In this document: piece after piece, positions 50,401 to 63,992 of the stretch
How the letters are laid out: each line of letters starts with the position of its first letter
Numbering within the stretch: the first letter of the stretch is position 1
Source: Cruorifilaria tuberocauda
Taxonomy: Eukaryota > Nematoda > Chromadorea > Rhabditida > Onchocercidae
DNA length: 64,000 nt
NCBI GenBank assembly: GCA_013365365.1
Contig: JABVXU010000033.1
Coordinates: 124,001-188,000 of the forward strand
Reading direction: 5' to 3'
Notes under the pieces: model-generated
What the model was told of the DNA's origin: nothing
The model's input: the letters and a program-made list of their open reading frames with translations, nothing else
Database searches by the model: none
Translations under genes and position numbers: made by a program

Positions 50401-51060
50401 TATCATAAATGCCCCTCACGTGGTGTTAATTGTTCTAATACAGCTTTGATAACACAGCGTGGTTGTGCAATATGGTATGACGAGCCAAAAGTTCGTTTTT
50501 CAATCTATTTAAATTTTTTGTTTTGAAAGTTGAAAATCAATTATTTATGTTTTATGCTCTGTTTGATACCACTGATATTGTAATTATATTATTTAAGATT
50601 ATTTATTTCTGATTTTTTAGTCAGTTCTCGTAATTATCTTTCTAAAAATACGTGAGTTTTTCATGTATGAACTTCAGCTTTTGGAAGATATTGAAGAACA
50701 TTTGGGTGTAACAGTTCCGCAGATCGATACTGATTTCATTGTGCCAGTCGATGAATTCGATGGTAAAGTTGTTTATGGAGCTAAGCGAACTAATACAGGT
50801 GTGCTATTTATTTCTTTCATTCTCGATTTTTGTTAGATTTTGTTCGTTTATAGATTTGTAATCTAATATTTGCTAACTAACTGCATAAGTTTCAGTCGGT
50901 TTAAGACATTTTCTTAGGGAAAATTCAATTGTTTTTAGGCTCTCTTTATGAAGGACACGCAGTACAGCTATCCGGAGCAGTTGCACAGCTTGCAGATTTG
51001 GAGCGTTCATTACAGCTATCGTATTTGAGAATGTTTGTTGCTTTAGAAAAGGGCAAATAG
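44442..51060 (+). CDS. DDX1: ATP-dependent RNA helicase DDX1 (DEAD box with SPRY insert)
   Basis: RNA helicase linked in other animals to tRNA ligation, RNA processing and DNA-break repair. Exons: 44442-44509, 44996-45059, 45162-45279, 45573-45704, 45852-45935, 46292-46518, 46763-46816, 47042-47238, 47607-47766, 48113-48256, 48659-48799, 48861-48962, 49049-49145, 49294-49364, 49529-49601, 49850-49922, 50352-50490, 50678-50798, 50939-51060; 2187 bases, 728 residues, phase kept throughout. Human DDX1 has 740. Visible parts: [20 protein letters not shown] start; motif [11 protein letters not shown] (45-54); SPRY insert about 84-250 with [17 protein letters not shown] and [19 protein letters not shown]; Ia PTKELAEQ (290-297); [13 protein letters not shown] split across the exon 9/10 junction (366-369); SAT (404-406); [28 protein letters not shown] (592-602). 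All catalytic motifs are intact. The last about 40 residues are diverged. Confidence 0.98.
45281..45330 (+). repeat. 25-bp tandem duplication at the DDX1 intron 3 donor
   Basis: Two head-to-tail copies (45281-45305 and 45306-45330) differ at one position. Copy 1 begins one base after the exon, so it starts within the donor GTAACTTT. In copy 2 the equivalent word is ATAACTTT, so the donor G is not reproduced and only one functional donor exists. Confidence 0.85.
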
Positions 51061-53384
51061 TACAGATTACAGCGACATTGGCTTTCAAACGAGTATTTTG
51101 CACATCAGTGATTCATGTTATTCGATATTTTTCTTGTTTGTAACAGTTCCGTTACTGTTTTATTCTTTTCTGTTTCTTAAACATACCTTAGTGTAAGCTT
51201 TACTGGAAATATTCTGTTTCTAAAGTTCTCTACTGTTATTAGGTGATGATGGAAAAATTCATGTCTTTGGCTGATGTCTAAGAACATATTGTTGGAAAAT
51301 GTTTCATTGCTGAGTGACTGTGATAAGTACCGTGTCAAAGATTCATGTTTGTAAAAAAGTGTTGAAAAAAAGATGATGTGTTGCGACCCTCAGAAAATGC
51401 GTAAAGTATCTCATATGGACGTGTAGCTATATAACAATAATCACATGACGTGTTTTTTTCTTTTCGTTTCTAAGAACTACATTAGGCTTGCAAAGTGCTT
51501 TTTGCCTGCGTTATTCTGATATGTTAAGCACTGAATTGTATGAATGATAAAGGGATGATATAAGAAGTCTGATGTGGTTTAGCACTCTGTCTTAAAAGAG
51601 CAATCATTTCCAGTAAATTTGCACCTGAGGAGCAAACTTGTTGCATCAAAAGAGTGAAAATTTCTGATTATTTCGGAGAGGTAAAACAAATTGCTTGAGT
51701 CATTCGTAGAGTTCGTTTGAAATTAAATTTACCTGGAACAGTCTGGCTTATTTCAAGTGCGTTCGAAGTTTTTCTAAGATACGGGAGGAAATGAAATCCG
51801 AAGAAGTGAATAACTTTTGAATGTTTAGATTTTCAAGTAATAAAATGTCGAAAGACATTTCCTCGTCTCGAGACTCATCATTTTGTCATTTTGGTTTCCC
51901 GGCCTTCCGAATTTATACGGGATATATATAACTGACACCTCTACTGACTGCTTTAATTGTTGAGAATATTAAATAATTTGAAACTGCAGCGAATATTAGC
52001 GCACAAAGTGAATTTTCTTATTTTCTGAAGTTCTGTAAGTTCATTCGACTGTTTCGTTCTATAATTTTCTATTCTCTCAAAGATATAGGAATGTTTGGAA
52101 TTTCACAGATGTGTTCGCCATTGTATTAAGAATTCCTCTTTTTTCCTTTGCAACAAAATTTGTTCCTTTTTTCCCAACTGAAACAGTCCAAAGTACATTC
52201 ATTGCTTTATTATAATGCATTCATTCCATCCTTCTTATTTATTTTAATTTAGCGCTTTCGCACTTATTTTTTATTCGAAAATTGGATTGGAATTTGTTGC
52301 GATAGCTTTTTCATTAGTAAGGCCTATCTTTAAACTACTGATAAATAGCCATGTAATCAAAAAGTGTTAGGGATTCATAGCTTATACATAGGATTAAGCG
52401 AGCTTAGCCTTATTAGAATAAAATGTGCAATCAGATGGAAGATTAAGTTTAAAATTTCATAAGAGATCTTTCGAATTTGATTTTGATTCTAAACTGTTCA
52501 ACTTTTTAAAACTGCAAATTGTTTTTTAATTCTTAGCAACTCTCCTCTGTCATTAATTATTTCTTTTGAGATATTTTGCAAGTAACTTTGCTTCTCAAAG
52601 CTTCAATTTAGCTTCATGTAATCTACCAATTATCATTAAACACGCCAAAAAAAAGAGAAAAACTTAGCTAGAATAGCAACTTTGTAAATTATTATAGCAA
52701 GTGATTTTTTGAGCAAAAGTAATTATTGATTGCTGATTGTTTTAACAAGCCTATTCTCCAATCACTATTGCTACATACTTGAAAATAACAGATGAATAGG
52801 TAATAAGTTCAATAGATTACTAATTTAGATGAGCACGGATACAGTAGAAGTGAAAAATCAATTAAACATTTTGATCCGATAAACAAACTCCCGTATAATC
52901 TGTACTTTTTAAGACTGAATCTCTCTTAATTCTGCAATTATTATTAGATTCAACTTTGAATTAACCTTTGATCTTTGAACTATTCGTATCAGCTATTTAA
53001 ACTAGCATTATTAATAGATATTGTTCCCAATAATTTCATTAAACAATAAATATTAAGTTCATTATATATTCATTATATATCAAAAATGCAATCTCCAGTT
53101 CATTATATACAAGTCATACTTCATACTTTCATACAAATACTTCGTTCGAGAAATTTGGTAAGGATTTTGCTATTGAAAATTGAAAACTTGAATAAATTAA
53201 AGTTTGAATAATTTACCACCACTTCCTCTCAAGCAAATCTTAATTTTTAATGATAATGACAATATTCATTTAGCTTCTTGAAATATTTTCGAAAAGCAAA
53301 ATTCTTTAGTTCTTCAAAAACATCCCAAATTTTAAAATAATAATAACTTATATGATAACTTCAGTATTCATTAAATAAAAATAT
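51061..53384. other. Convergent intergenic region (3' flanks of DDX1 and MEKK)
   Basis: About 2.3 kb lying between the stop codons of two convergent genes. It should hold both 3' untranslated regions and polyadenylation sites. No open frame with coding character was seen. Several ATTATATA-type tandem words occur near 53056-53110. Confidence 0.55.
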
Positions 53385-56300
53385 TTAGAAAGTATTTAAA
53401 AATTTGTGGAAAGCAAAATTATTGAGCAATTGTGAGGCACCAGGTCGTCTATCTACGTCACGTTCAAACATTATACTAACAAGATATGCTAAATCAGGAT
53501 TAGCTTCTTCCGGTAATTCATAATCAGGATTATGTTTGGCAATATTAAAAATGATTGCCATCGGTTCCAAATCATCCCATGGTGGTTTTGTTGTTAACAT
53601 TTCCACCAACGTACAACCAACACTCCAAATATCCGCTTTACGACCATGTTTTGTACGTCCAAGTACCACTTCCGGTGCCATATAGTTTGGTGTACCAATG
53701 AATGTCGTAGCTGTCAATAAAGAATTCGTACATTTAAGCTTAACTAGTTTCAAAACTTTCAGATAGTTTATTTTTATGAAATTAGTAAATTGGTAACTTC
53801 TGCAAATGATTAATTAATTTATACCTAATGAACAGTTAATTAAAATTAGTGACTGGTGAAAGAGCACCAATTAATATTAAATGAAATAATATTAAGAAAA
53901 AGAATTTTACAAAGAACTTACCAACTTTTATAAATGACAGTTAAATTTGAATTATTCCTTAAAAGATTATTAATTCACTGCATTATCCCGAAAAACAGAA
54001 GAAATTCGAATGAATTTATAACAAAAAATTCCTTTGCTAACCAGTCATTAAAAAGAAAAAACCGAATTTCATTCCAACAGCTTACCTTGTTGACTGCAAA
54101 TTGTCTGTAATCGTTTCGCTGAACCAAAATCACCGATTTTTACATTACCGTTAGAATCACGTAAAATATTAGCCGGTTTAATATCACGATGTATAATTTC
54201 ATTCCGGTGTAAGTATTCCAAACCCTGCAGTACTTGATAGGTATATTTACCTGCAACTGTACTACTCAACGGTCCATAATTTGCAATGTAATCTTTGACC
54301 GATCCACCGGTCATATATTCAATAAATATACAAATTGAATCATCAATTTGCTGTGCACCAAGATACTGAACGATCCGATCATGTTGAATGGTACTTAACA
54401 AATTAATTTCGTTTCCAAGTTGCATTATATGATTTCTCAAATGTTTATCACCACGGCAAACGTTGAATCTGAAATTCTAGTTAATAATTAAATCTCTAAA
54501 TTTAGATTAACAATCCCTTTTTAAACAAGTAATTATCGATTCTTAATGAGAAATACAATTCTATGATCAAACTTGAAGAGGAATTTTTAAGTAAAGTCTT
54601 TTTTGTAATGAACTTTTCTTCCACTGATAATGAACCACTGATAATATTGACAGTAGCAAGAAATATTGACACTTATGAAATTTCTTGAAAATGTCAAAAA
54701 CTCTGCCCAAAATCTTTCTGAATCACATTTCTTTAAATTATATTCCATGAATTTCAACACTGAATTTATCGCATGGAATTTTTTTGCGTTTGAGTTTATT
54801 GACTTCGAATTTCTTTAAATAACTAATTTAATGATTGGAATGAATATAATTTAACGTGATGTAACCTAGCCTTATCAAAGTTATCATATATTTGCACTAA
54901 ACATTCCATACACTTTGATTTAATGGTGCAGTGATATCATACGTTGTAATGTTTATCCGAAATTTCTTAATCGGACTTTTTTTAAATTGCACTCTAATAA
55001 ATCACTTGTTTTCAATGTAAGATTTATTATTGTCTTTTGATATCTTTTTTTGTTAATGAAAGTGATTATTTGCTGATTTTCCAGATTTAATTCGTCTTAA
55101 ATATAATATAAACAAGAAAAGTTCAACTGATCAGGAAAAGATCACAGATTGCTAGCTATCATTTTATTAATATTACTGCTAGTAACAGTTATTAATTTGT
55201 GCAATTTTACAATGATCAACCTCTTCAGAGCTACTTCCTTTCCGGTATCCACGTCAACGCATACATAAACTTTGCCAAAAGCGCCGGAACCAATGCATTT
55301 GCCTTGTTTCCAATTAGTTGGCGCAGATGGCGTGCTCTTATCCTTTTGAGAATGCTCATCGAAATCAGCAAGTACCACTCCACTACTGACACTACTACCA
55401 TTTTGCCTGGAACTACTTAACATTCCGGTACTTGTACTGGCACAGGATGAGCGGCATTCCCAATACGGAATCTGCAAACTGAACTTTTCAGCATTTCTCT
55501 GCGTTAAAGGAGCAAAGTGAAAGCATTTCCTATTAGATTGTTGATTATTTAATCTTTTTTTTCTTTTTGCATGTCATTTCCGATCTTTTCTGATTGTTTT
55601 CTTTTTTATGCTTTTTACACTTTTCCTATTATCAATTTTTCATTGATTACATCCTTTGACTTTTGATTGCAACAATTTCTCTCATCCAATTTAAGTACCA
55701 AACTGATTTCTCTTCTCAAATTCAAAAGATTGAAATAATGCTACTTGTCAGAAAACGTTTGGTTAACTAAATGTGTTGCTTACATAGAAGTGAACAAACA
55801 ATTAAATGAAAAAGTGAACTGTATTTAAAACAAATCTGAAAGTAGCTATTTTAAATCAATTTCAGCTGCTTTACACTATCATTAATAAAGCATTGCTGTA
55901 ATCAAAAATGCAACCTCAACAATTCTCGATGATTGAACTGAAAAAGTCCCAGAAGCATCCGGAATTGGTGAGCATGTAAGCACGGTTGATAATCGGTTAT
56001 CAGGTTGATAACGGGATAATAGCAAACGTAAACTTCGTTGATGTGCTGTGCGATCGCAATCGACCAATTCAATTGCACGATCTAACTCCAGCTGATTTCG
56101 TATCGGTACAATCAATTCATGATTACGCAAAGTGTAGTAAATATTCAGTTTCAAATTACATCTTGAATTCAGATGTGCTTGAAGTTCATCAAATATAAGT
56201 GGTCGATTCATTTCAAAACAAAATTTTTCACCGCGAAATTCTGCTTTAATCCGAATTTTGAAATTAGCAGCAAATGATTCACTATTGACAGATACTTGCT

Positions 56301-56409
56301 TTTGTGTGGAATTAATCATCATTTCTATCAAGCCATTCCGGATTGCGGAACAAATATCAGCCCGGATAACTTCTTCTTGCTCCTCCTTCTCTCCTTTCCT
56401 ACCATTCAT
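53385..56409 (-). CDS. MAP kinase kinase kinase, MEKK2/3 type (PB1 + kinase)
   Basis: Serine/threonine kinase of the STE11 family, expected to phosphorylate MAP kinase kinases. Exons, 5' to 3': 56409-55915, 55498-55221, 54468-54086, 53710-53385, giving 493 residues with phase kept. The PB1 domain spans about residues 51-134 ([38 protein letters not shown]), and in MEKK2/3 this domain pairs with MEK5. Kinase domain: GSGAFGKV loop (235-242), Lys257 in VALK, Glu278 in the C helix, [10 protein letters not shown] (351-360), IGDFG with Asp371, then [10 protein letters not shown] and [17 protein letters not shown]. All catalytic residues are present, so it should be active. The kinase ends near the C-terminus (FLNTF, stop), as in MEKK2/3. 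The link between PB1 and kinase is only about 95 residues, against over 200 in the human proteins. Weak acceptor-like bases precede the start ATG. Confidence 0.96.
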
Positions 56410-59150
56410 TTTGCTCGCTAATATCTTTAGTTAATCGCTAATACTATCAAAGAAAATATATATCGATGTTGATGGAAGATACCTGTAAATACTGTCGTTT
56501 CAGATTTTACTCTAAATTGAAAAGTAAGTTAAATATTTGGAACATTCAGAAATGTTAGATTTGAATAGTAAATTTAAGATAGAACAGAGGAAAGGGATAA
56601 TAGTGATGGTAGTGCAGTGATAGTGGTGGTGTACGATATTGAAGAATGGTAAAGGTAAATGTGCGATGTTGAAGATGACAAAAATGAGTAAGTTGGTTGA
56701 TGATGAAAGCATGCAGTAAGTTATATTACTACATCATCAGAACAGGAAACAAAGCAGCTGTTCTTTGCAAACGATCAAGTAAGACAGTCTGATCGAAGAA
56801 AAAATCGAACCGAAAGATCGGTGGGTGCAAGGTCGATGATAACGAAAAGTACAAGTATCAATCGTGCCATCAACCCTTTTTTTATCACAAACGTCTTATA
56901 AATAAGAGAAATAGTTTCGTCTTAGTGCAGCATGCATGCAATTGGAAAGTACTGCGAATGCATGGATGAGATGAATCATGCGGAGGAGAGAATGATATTA
57001 ATTAAAAAAGTTACAATTGAATTCAGTCAAAATGGAATCATGAGTTATCAGCATTGGTCGATTAGATTCAGTACAATATGACTGTACGTGAATATAGGTC
57101 ATACACAAAAAGAAAGGCTAATCAATCATCATAAAATATTGAAATGCTTCGTTTAATTTGCTCATAAAATATGTAATTAATAATTAGGAAGATAGCATTA
57201 ATTCCATCTTGCTGTTTTGCTCAATTTTCAAAATATGCATGACCACTTTTCAAAGTTATAAATGTTATCACTCCCTGTATATCTGTGATATTAAGATATA
57301 TCATAAACAAATATAGATCATTTATTAATTTCAATATGGGAGCAGAACGAATTTGCAGGTGGTAGTTAACCTAGAGAATATTAATTAAATTTCATGATTA
57401 TTGTGAATAAAGAAAGTCAGCATAAAGTCTATTTCATTCAGTTTTCATCAAAAATTTGACAGATTTAGAGTGGAATGAATTTGAATAAGAAATTCTCAGA
57501 CTCTTGAAATTTTCAAATTAAAAAATAACTCTGATGAATCATTCTCAAAAAAATGTCCCTTTTCCTTGTTAGAATATTTTGAATTGCTTACTCTTCTGTA
57601 AGAAATAATAGCACATATAATCGGGTCAAGGTCATCGACCTGTTCCTCACTTTCACTTCTTTTATTATTTTCTTAGTTTTAACAAATAAATGAATATTTC
57701 AGCTTTCAATTAATTTATATTTTATAAATAAATAAGAAGTTAGTAAATAGTTAAATTTGTAAATTTACACACTACTTCTATTCAAATCTATAACTTATTC
57801 AAATCCTATTCTGAATTATTACTGAATATAAAATTTTAAATTTACCTTCATTTTATCATCGATGAAAAGATAAATATATCCTTTTATTTAGATAACTTGT
57901 AATCAGTGAATATATTTTAAAGATTAAATAAACTCTACTTTTCTTATTGTATTATGATCTTATTTCATGTGAATTATTGTTGTTATACTGGTAATTTAAT
58001 CATTAGATCCGATACCTTTACTTGCTGAAGTGCTTAATATTATCACCATATATTTTTTTGTTTGGATAACTTGTAATTATGAATATATTCTTAAATTTAA
58101 TAAATTCTAGACTTGATGTAAACTATTAAAAACTTATAATTTTCTAGAATTAACTGAAATGACTTTATATTTTTATATTGTTAATTGCTTTTCTTTCACC
58201 AAAAATTTTTGTAATATTATTGTTGGTAATAATTAGTTGTAATTTTAGGTTTATTTTTTTGCAGAAATAATTTTAAATTGATGTGAGCAAACCATAGAAA
58301 ATAAATTAAACTTATATTTGATTATCAGTTAGTTACTTTGAATTTTTGCATCTTCGAGAATTAGTGATAAGCTTACTTATCAGTTGCAGAGAATGCTTTC
58401 TTCTGTTGCTTTTGTAAATCTTTCAAAATCTTTTCTTAATATTATTTGAAGTATAACTTAATAAATTACTTTTGTATTAACTTTATGCAATGAATATCAT
58501 CGAAATGCAGTTGAAAGCATTTTTTTGCACATCATTGCTAAAAATTGAAATCCCCATTCATTCGAAAGATCTTAAAAAGATTGATTCGACTGAAATTTTC
58601 AGTACTTAGAAATCATACTTTTTTAATTAGTTAAATAATTTTGTTTTTTTATCACTAAAACATTTTACACGAAGGAAGAATGAATGAAATATAATCAAAA
58701 CGAAAAAAAATCAATAATGATATCAATTTGCATTGTTGCATACATTTCTGCCCAATTTTTGCAGTTTCTATCCTATCATTATGATTAATTATTGATAATA
58801 TTATCCCCATACTGTTGATGCAGTTTCATTGTGCCAAATTAATTTGGAACAAATTAAGAGGCAAAAACTTGGCTTAAAAAAGATTTTTTTATTTAATTAA
58901 TAATTAAATGTACTAGTTATAAGATGGAATTGAATTTCAACCTTATTTTTCAATTTTCACCGAATTTAAATTAGTTTTATGATAACTTTTCATACTTTAA
59001 AATTTCAAAAATGCAAGGACTGTATAATCATTTAGAAATAATTAAAAGTCACGAATCTTATTAAAGGTTTGTATTTGCTAGACAGACTATTCGTTTTACC
59101 TTTTTTCAATTCATTTTTTTTTCTAAAATTTTCCGTTTTTAATTTTTTCT
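56410..59150. other. Upstream flank of MEKK and AT-rich DNA
   Basis: The first few hundred bases (56410-57060) are less AT-rich and probably include the MEKK promoter and leader. The remainder is AT-rich with only short open frames. No splice-linked coding exons were recognised on either strand. Confidence 0.5.
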
Positions 59151-59514
59151 TGAGTTGTATCAAAAGAAAAGAACAGTTGTCATTGCAGCATACTTTTCCT
59201 GTTTGCTTTTCAAATGGTTAGTCTTTCCGGACGAGTTACAGAAATTTAAAATCTTCTGAAGTGCTTGATAGAAGCTGGAATTCTTGCTAAGTATTTTTCC
59301 GAAGAACTGATCAAAAAATGGCCCATAACCCTTTTTAGATGTTTTCTTTTCTCTCCTTCTTTCTCCAAAAAAAAAAACGAAAACCACAGAAAACAAATAA
59401 ATTTGAAGAGTAAAATTTGTGTAAATATCAAGACTTAATGACAAATCCATTCTATTAATTAGAAGGATCATTGTTGAAAATCGATATGAAATTTTTTTTT
59501 GTAAACATGAATTA

Positions 59515-59757
59515 CTAATTGAAGTATCCATTAATTGCAATAGTTGAATCAAACTGGAAAAAAGACTCAATATTGAAAGGCGACCTGGAAGAATGACCCG
59601 ATATTGAAGGAATTTCTGTGGGATAATAATAGTTGTAGAAAATGAATGATTGAAGAATGGATGCCATTTGAGCAAGTAAGTGAACAGAAATCGCTTTTTC
59701 CGCCAATATTATAAGGTGAGGTCCATTTTCAGTGGAGAAATTGTCCCTCAAGGCCAC
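59515..59757 (-). CDS. Possible exon or orphan frame, unknown
   Basis: An 80-codon minus-strand frame (opened by GTG, not ATG) with a less A/T-driven composition than nearby frames. It includes NFSTENGPHLIILAEKAI, VHLLAQMASILQSFIF and TEIPSISGHSSRSPFN. A second minus-strand frame of 171 codons without an early ATG (59675-59160) overlaps it and is Phe/Leu/Ser-rich. At most one can be real. No family is recognised and no start or splice sites could be fixed. Confidence 0.15.
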   Translation of the reverse strand: MALRDNFSTENGPHLIILAEKAISVHLLAQMASILQSFIFYNYYYPTEIPSISGHSSRSPFNIESFFQFDSTIAINGYFN

Positions 59758-61799
59758 TTCTATTATCTCAACGATTCATCCGACAAATTGACCAAAACTT
59801 CATTGACCCTTGCATTCCCTTAGACTATCTCTAATAAACATTTCAGTTGTAGAAGAGAAAGTGATTTTTATCAATTAAATGAAATCCATTCGGATAGCAT
59901 TTTCTCTTCCACACAATACTTTCTTCTTGTTGATCTTTAAGAAATTATTTTTTCACTGATTGCAAATACAGTCAGTAAACTGACAGTCTTCTAATAGCTA
60001 TCATTAAAGTTGCATTTCAAAAAAAAACCTCCATCAATAACTATCATAATGAGGATAGTACCATTAACTTAATGTATATATGACAATGTTCATATCATAT
60101 TGTTGTTATTTAATCACAGTTACTCTTATCATCAACATTTTCTTTATCATTATCAACTGTATTATTATTTCTTCATTAATGAAATGACTGATTTATAAGA
60201 CATTCAAAGTATCAAATTTAATATCAAATTTAAATTGAATTGTATTGAGTTTAAGAATGAAAGCGAAATGACATCTTAAATTTGAGATTTATATTTGCAA
60301 TATAAGAAATATTTTGTCAACGTAACAATCTGCTATGGCAATTTCTATTTTGCAGAAAATTGAATTTCTTGAAAAGTGATGACGAAACGATCGGATGGAT
60401 ACCAAATGATCTCTGCTCCATTGCTTTCATCGTAAAGTGATTTTCCTTTTCAGTACTGATTGCATCAATCACATTTCATGCATTACGCTGTGATTGATTA
60501 AAAATTGTATACTATTCGTCTATCAATTAATAATTTTTTAAAACATAAGCTAATTTATTGATCTTTTGACGTGATCTCAGTTAATTTCTTTTAATGTCTA
60601 CGATAAGTGCAGAAAAAGTTCATGTTGTTGTTGGCTGCCATCAGTTCTGGTCAATTTATTTCTTTAAACGATTAATTTAATGACTTTAACGATTTTCATT
60701 CTTTTCAGACAACAGATATTTTCCATGTTTGATCGCTCTTTTCTTATATTTTTGAAAAAATTAAACTACAAAAAAATTTTTTTCCTTCCTTCAAAAATTT
60801 ATTCAATTTATAATGCAACTGTAATTTCTGTTATTTTTCAATTTAAGAAATATAAGTATTGCTATACTAGTATAAATTTTACCTTTAAGCTTCAAGATTG
60901 TAGCACAGTGAAATTTTTACTTTTCTTTTTTTGTTTTATAATTTAGACAAATAAATTCACATTCGAAGATTGCTTTCTGCCTTGGCGCTGTTTGATTACT
61001 CGAAATTATAGCACAATGAAATTTCTTTTTTTCTTTTCAATTTTAATAAAAAAAAAAAAAGAAATTAAGGGCAAGAATTTAAGTGAACGATAAAGATTCA
61101 ATGAAAATATCTTTTGAGGCATAAAATGGCACATATCCATCTCTTAGCATTCTTTTTTAATCTCTTCCCTTCGTGTCAGATATATTTCTTTTTTAAATTA
61201 TAAAAAGTAATTTATGTTTTTTTTTTTTGATTAATGAAATGAATTTAAACCATTTCAATACAATTTCATTTCCTGTTCTACTAACAAAAAGAATTGCATA
61301 TCAATCAAATGAACATTTCTTTTGTGGATTGAAGTTGAACAATCTTCTTGATATATGCATTATTTATTTTAATTAATTAATTATATTGGGACTTTTAGAG
61401 CCTTTCTGATATCTTTGGACGATAATGTAAATAGGAAAATTATACCACATTTTATTTGTTTTAATTCTTTCCTCTTCAACATTTCATTAGCATTTCAAGA
61501 GCCTTGAGACATCGAGGCCATTCTTTTTTATTGGATATGATAATTCCTCACAATTTGTCTAAGTTTTTCAAGTTTTCAAAAAAAAACTGGTAAAGTTCAT
61601 ACAAGTTGCACTGAGTAATACTGTAATGTCCAACAATAATTCAATTTGCCGGGAAATGTAATGCAATTTTCGATATCGAATTATCGACGATTAGAAGAGA
61701 AGTGTCCTTGGATAAAAAGAGAGCGAAGATGGACTAGAAAGAAAAGATTTTTTGAATAAGACATTCATTCCTTTATGATTTTTTATTAACGCAGAGATA

Positions 61800-61835
61800 G
61801 GGAGAGAGAGAGAGAGAGGAAAAGAGAGAAAAGAA
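61800..61835. repeat. (GA)n-rich microsatellite
   Basis: An AG/GA dinucleotide run of about 20 bases that continues into an imperfect purine-only tract (AAAAGAGAGAAAAGAAGGG). Confidence 0.9.
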
Positions 61836-63588
61836 GGGAATTATCTTTTTCTCCTAAATTTCGAATCCAATTCTTCGGCTGATCTGGAAATTCGATTTTA
61901 TGATAGATCTGCTTAGCAAGCAGTCTGAGTCAGTCTAAAATCACTCTTACTACTTTATCATTTCAAATTACACTATTTAATTCTAATTCATTTTATGACG
62001 AGAAATAATAAAATTACTTTTCATTTTCACCGTACTCATTTTCAAAATGATTTTTAGTGTATTTTGTTATAAATTCAGACCGATAAAATAGTACAAAACT
62101 CTTTTCTACCATATCTATTTAATTTCTTCATCTAAAATTTCGATTTTAAATAGTGTAATTTCATTTAGATTCTTGAAGTTAAACTTAAAAATATCATTTT
62201 CATAAAAAAGAACCAACGATTTTTAAATTATTGAAAAATTTTAATGACAAAATTTCATAATTTTGCCATTTCCATTTGTCAATCTTATTCGCCCATATTT
62301 ATTGAAGATATTTTTTGTTTAAAATACTATTTGAATGAGAACAACAAATGAGAGATATACAAATATTCTTCTTGATGGAACCAATTAAACACGCATAAAT
62401 AATTTCGATTTAAAATTCATTTGCTCTACCGTTTTTTTCTGCGAAAGATTTATGATATACTTCAATTTAGACTTACCTTAACAAAAATTCCTGTAAATTT
62501 CTTTAGAAACAAAAGCATCATGTTATATTCTTGAGGAGATCATAATCATTAAAACCTTAAATATTTTATTATTTAATCCACATTTCTCCTTGTCGTTATA
62601 TCATCTAACTTCATGATAACTGTAATCGAAGAATGAATGAAAGTTGATGTTTATTAAGTTAGAGTAAGTCAGAGATGAGACGAAAGATAATATAAATTTG
62701 ATAAGTTGAAATAAACTGATGCATATGGGAAATAAGAGTGATTGGTATTGGTAGTAGAAGAGATGGATGTGTATCGATGGTGTAATAGCTCTCGATTTGA
62801 TGAGCCCAATTTCTCGACCTCAACTCGACTTCTCTCTTCAACTTTCCTGTCTCTCTAATTAGTTCAAGTGAAACAAATGTTTAAAGATGGCTTCCTTATT
62901 CTCTTTTATTTGATTATCTTACTACCAATTTCATTTTATTATCACTCATTTCAAATTTTTAAAGCTGGGAGTTACCAGTGCTCTCAATCAGTCTGAGAAA
63001 CATATGGTTTTCATTGTGTTTATGTTTAATATATTTCTCCAATATAAATAAAAGCAGATGTTTTTTAACTTTCTTCAAGATTAAGCATATCTATTTATTT
63101 TTACTGAAGCATTTCAATCAAAACTGTTTCCTGAAAAATGATATCCGACTTTCTATTCGGTTAACACATAATTTGAAATTTCCATTTTTATGCTTTTTCA
63201 AAATTTGATATTTGCATATTAAAAAACAAACACTGAAAAATAAATTTTAACTTCGAAAAAATATTTTCTTCTCATAGATACTTTTCTCGAAACAATAAAT
63301 TTAGTTAAAGTTTAAAGATATTTTTAATTAAGTTTTTTGATCTCTCGAAATAAATTCAAAAACAATCCTAAATTTTTATTCACCCATCTTTTAATATCTT
63401 TTTTATCTTTTTTTAATAATATCTTTTTGTCTTTTCTTTTCTTTTTTTTTTTCCAATTTTTTGTCAAAATATAATTTAATGCTTTCACTCAAATTTCTTT
63501 TTTAAAGATATTTCGAGAGAGGAATTCCATTTTAATTTTGGTGAAACCAACTTTAAATAATTAAATGTATCTAATCAGCTCAACTTTT

Positions 63589-63635
63589 GTATATATATCT
63601 ATATATATGTATATCGAGAGAGAGAGAGAGAGAGA
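63589..63635. repeat. Compound (TA)n-(GA)n microsatellite
   Basis: A TATATA-type run with TCTA and TGTA interruptions passes directly through TATCGA into an uninterrupted GA run of about nine units. Confidence 0.93.
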
Positions 63636-63951
63636 TGAAAATGATTACAAATAATAAATGTTATATAAATTAAGAAGTTCTTAGGTGAAATAATATATAA
63701 AGTGATTTTTCATTTTCCAAATTCAATTCCAGTTTACTATTTTTGAATTCGGAATATTGAAAATATTTGTAAAATTTGTTTAATTATGCAACTTTTTAAT
63801 AATGCTCATGCTTAATTCAAAAATGAATGCATTCATGATAATTGATAATATTTATTTGTAGAAAATTGTAATAAATTTGAAGAAACAAAAGTTACTTACT
63901 TTCATATTCAGTTATATGCAAGAGTGTGCTAAAGTATATGGATGCATGGAG

Positions 63952-63992
63952 ACATACATAGGGAATGTATGTGTACATTTTACCTGTACACA
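63952..63992. repeat. Overlapping short inverted repeats
   Basis: ACATACAT (63952-63959) pairs with ATGTATGT (63965-63972) over a 5-base loop. TGTGTACA (63970-63977) pairs with TGTACACA (63985-63992). The two stems share bases, so they cannot form together. The region continues past the window edge. Confidence 0.55.

Noticed and set aside
63515..63560. Resemblance to DDX1 exon 7 (shared TTAATTTTGGTGAAAC), hinting at a pseudogene fragment
   Set aside because: The match is about 36 bases with several differences, has no flanking DDX1 sequence, and can arise by chance in AT-rich DNA.
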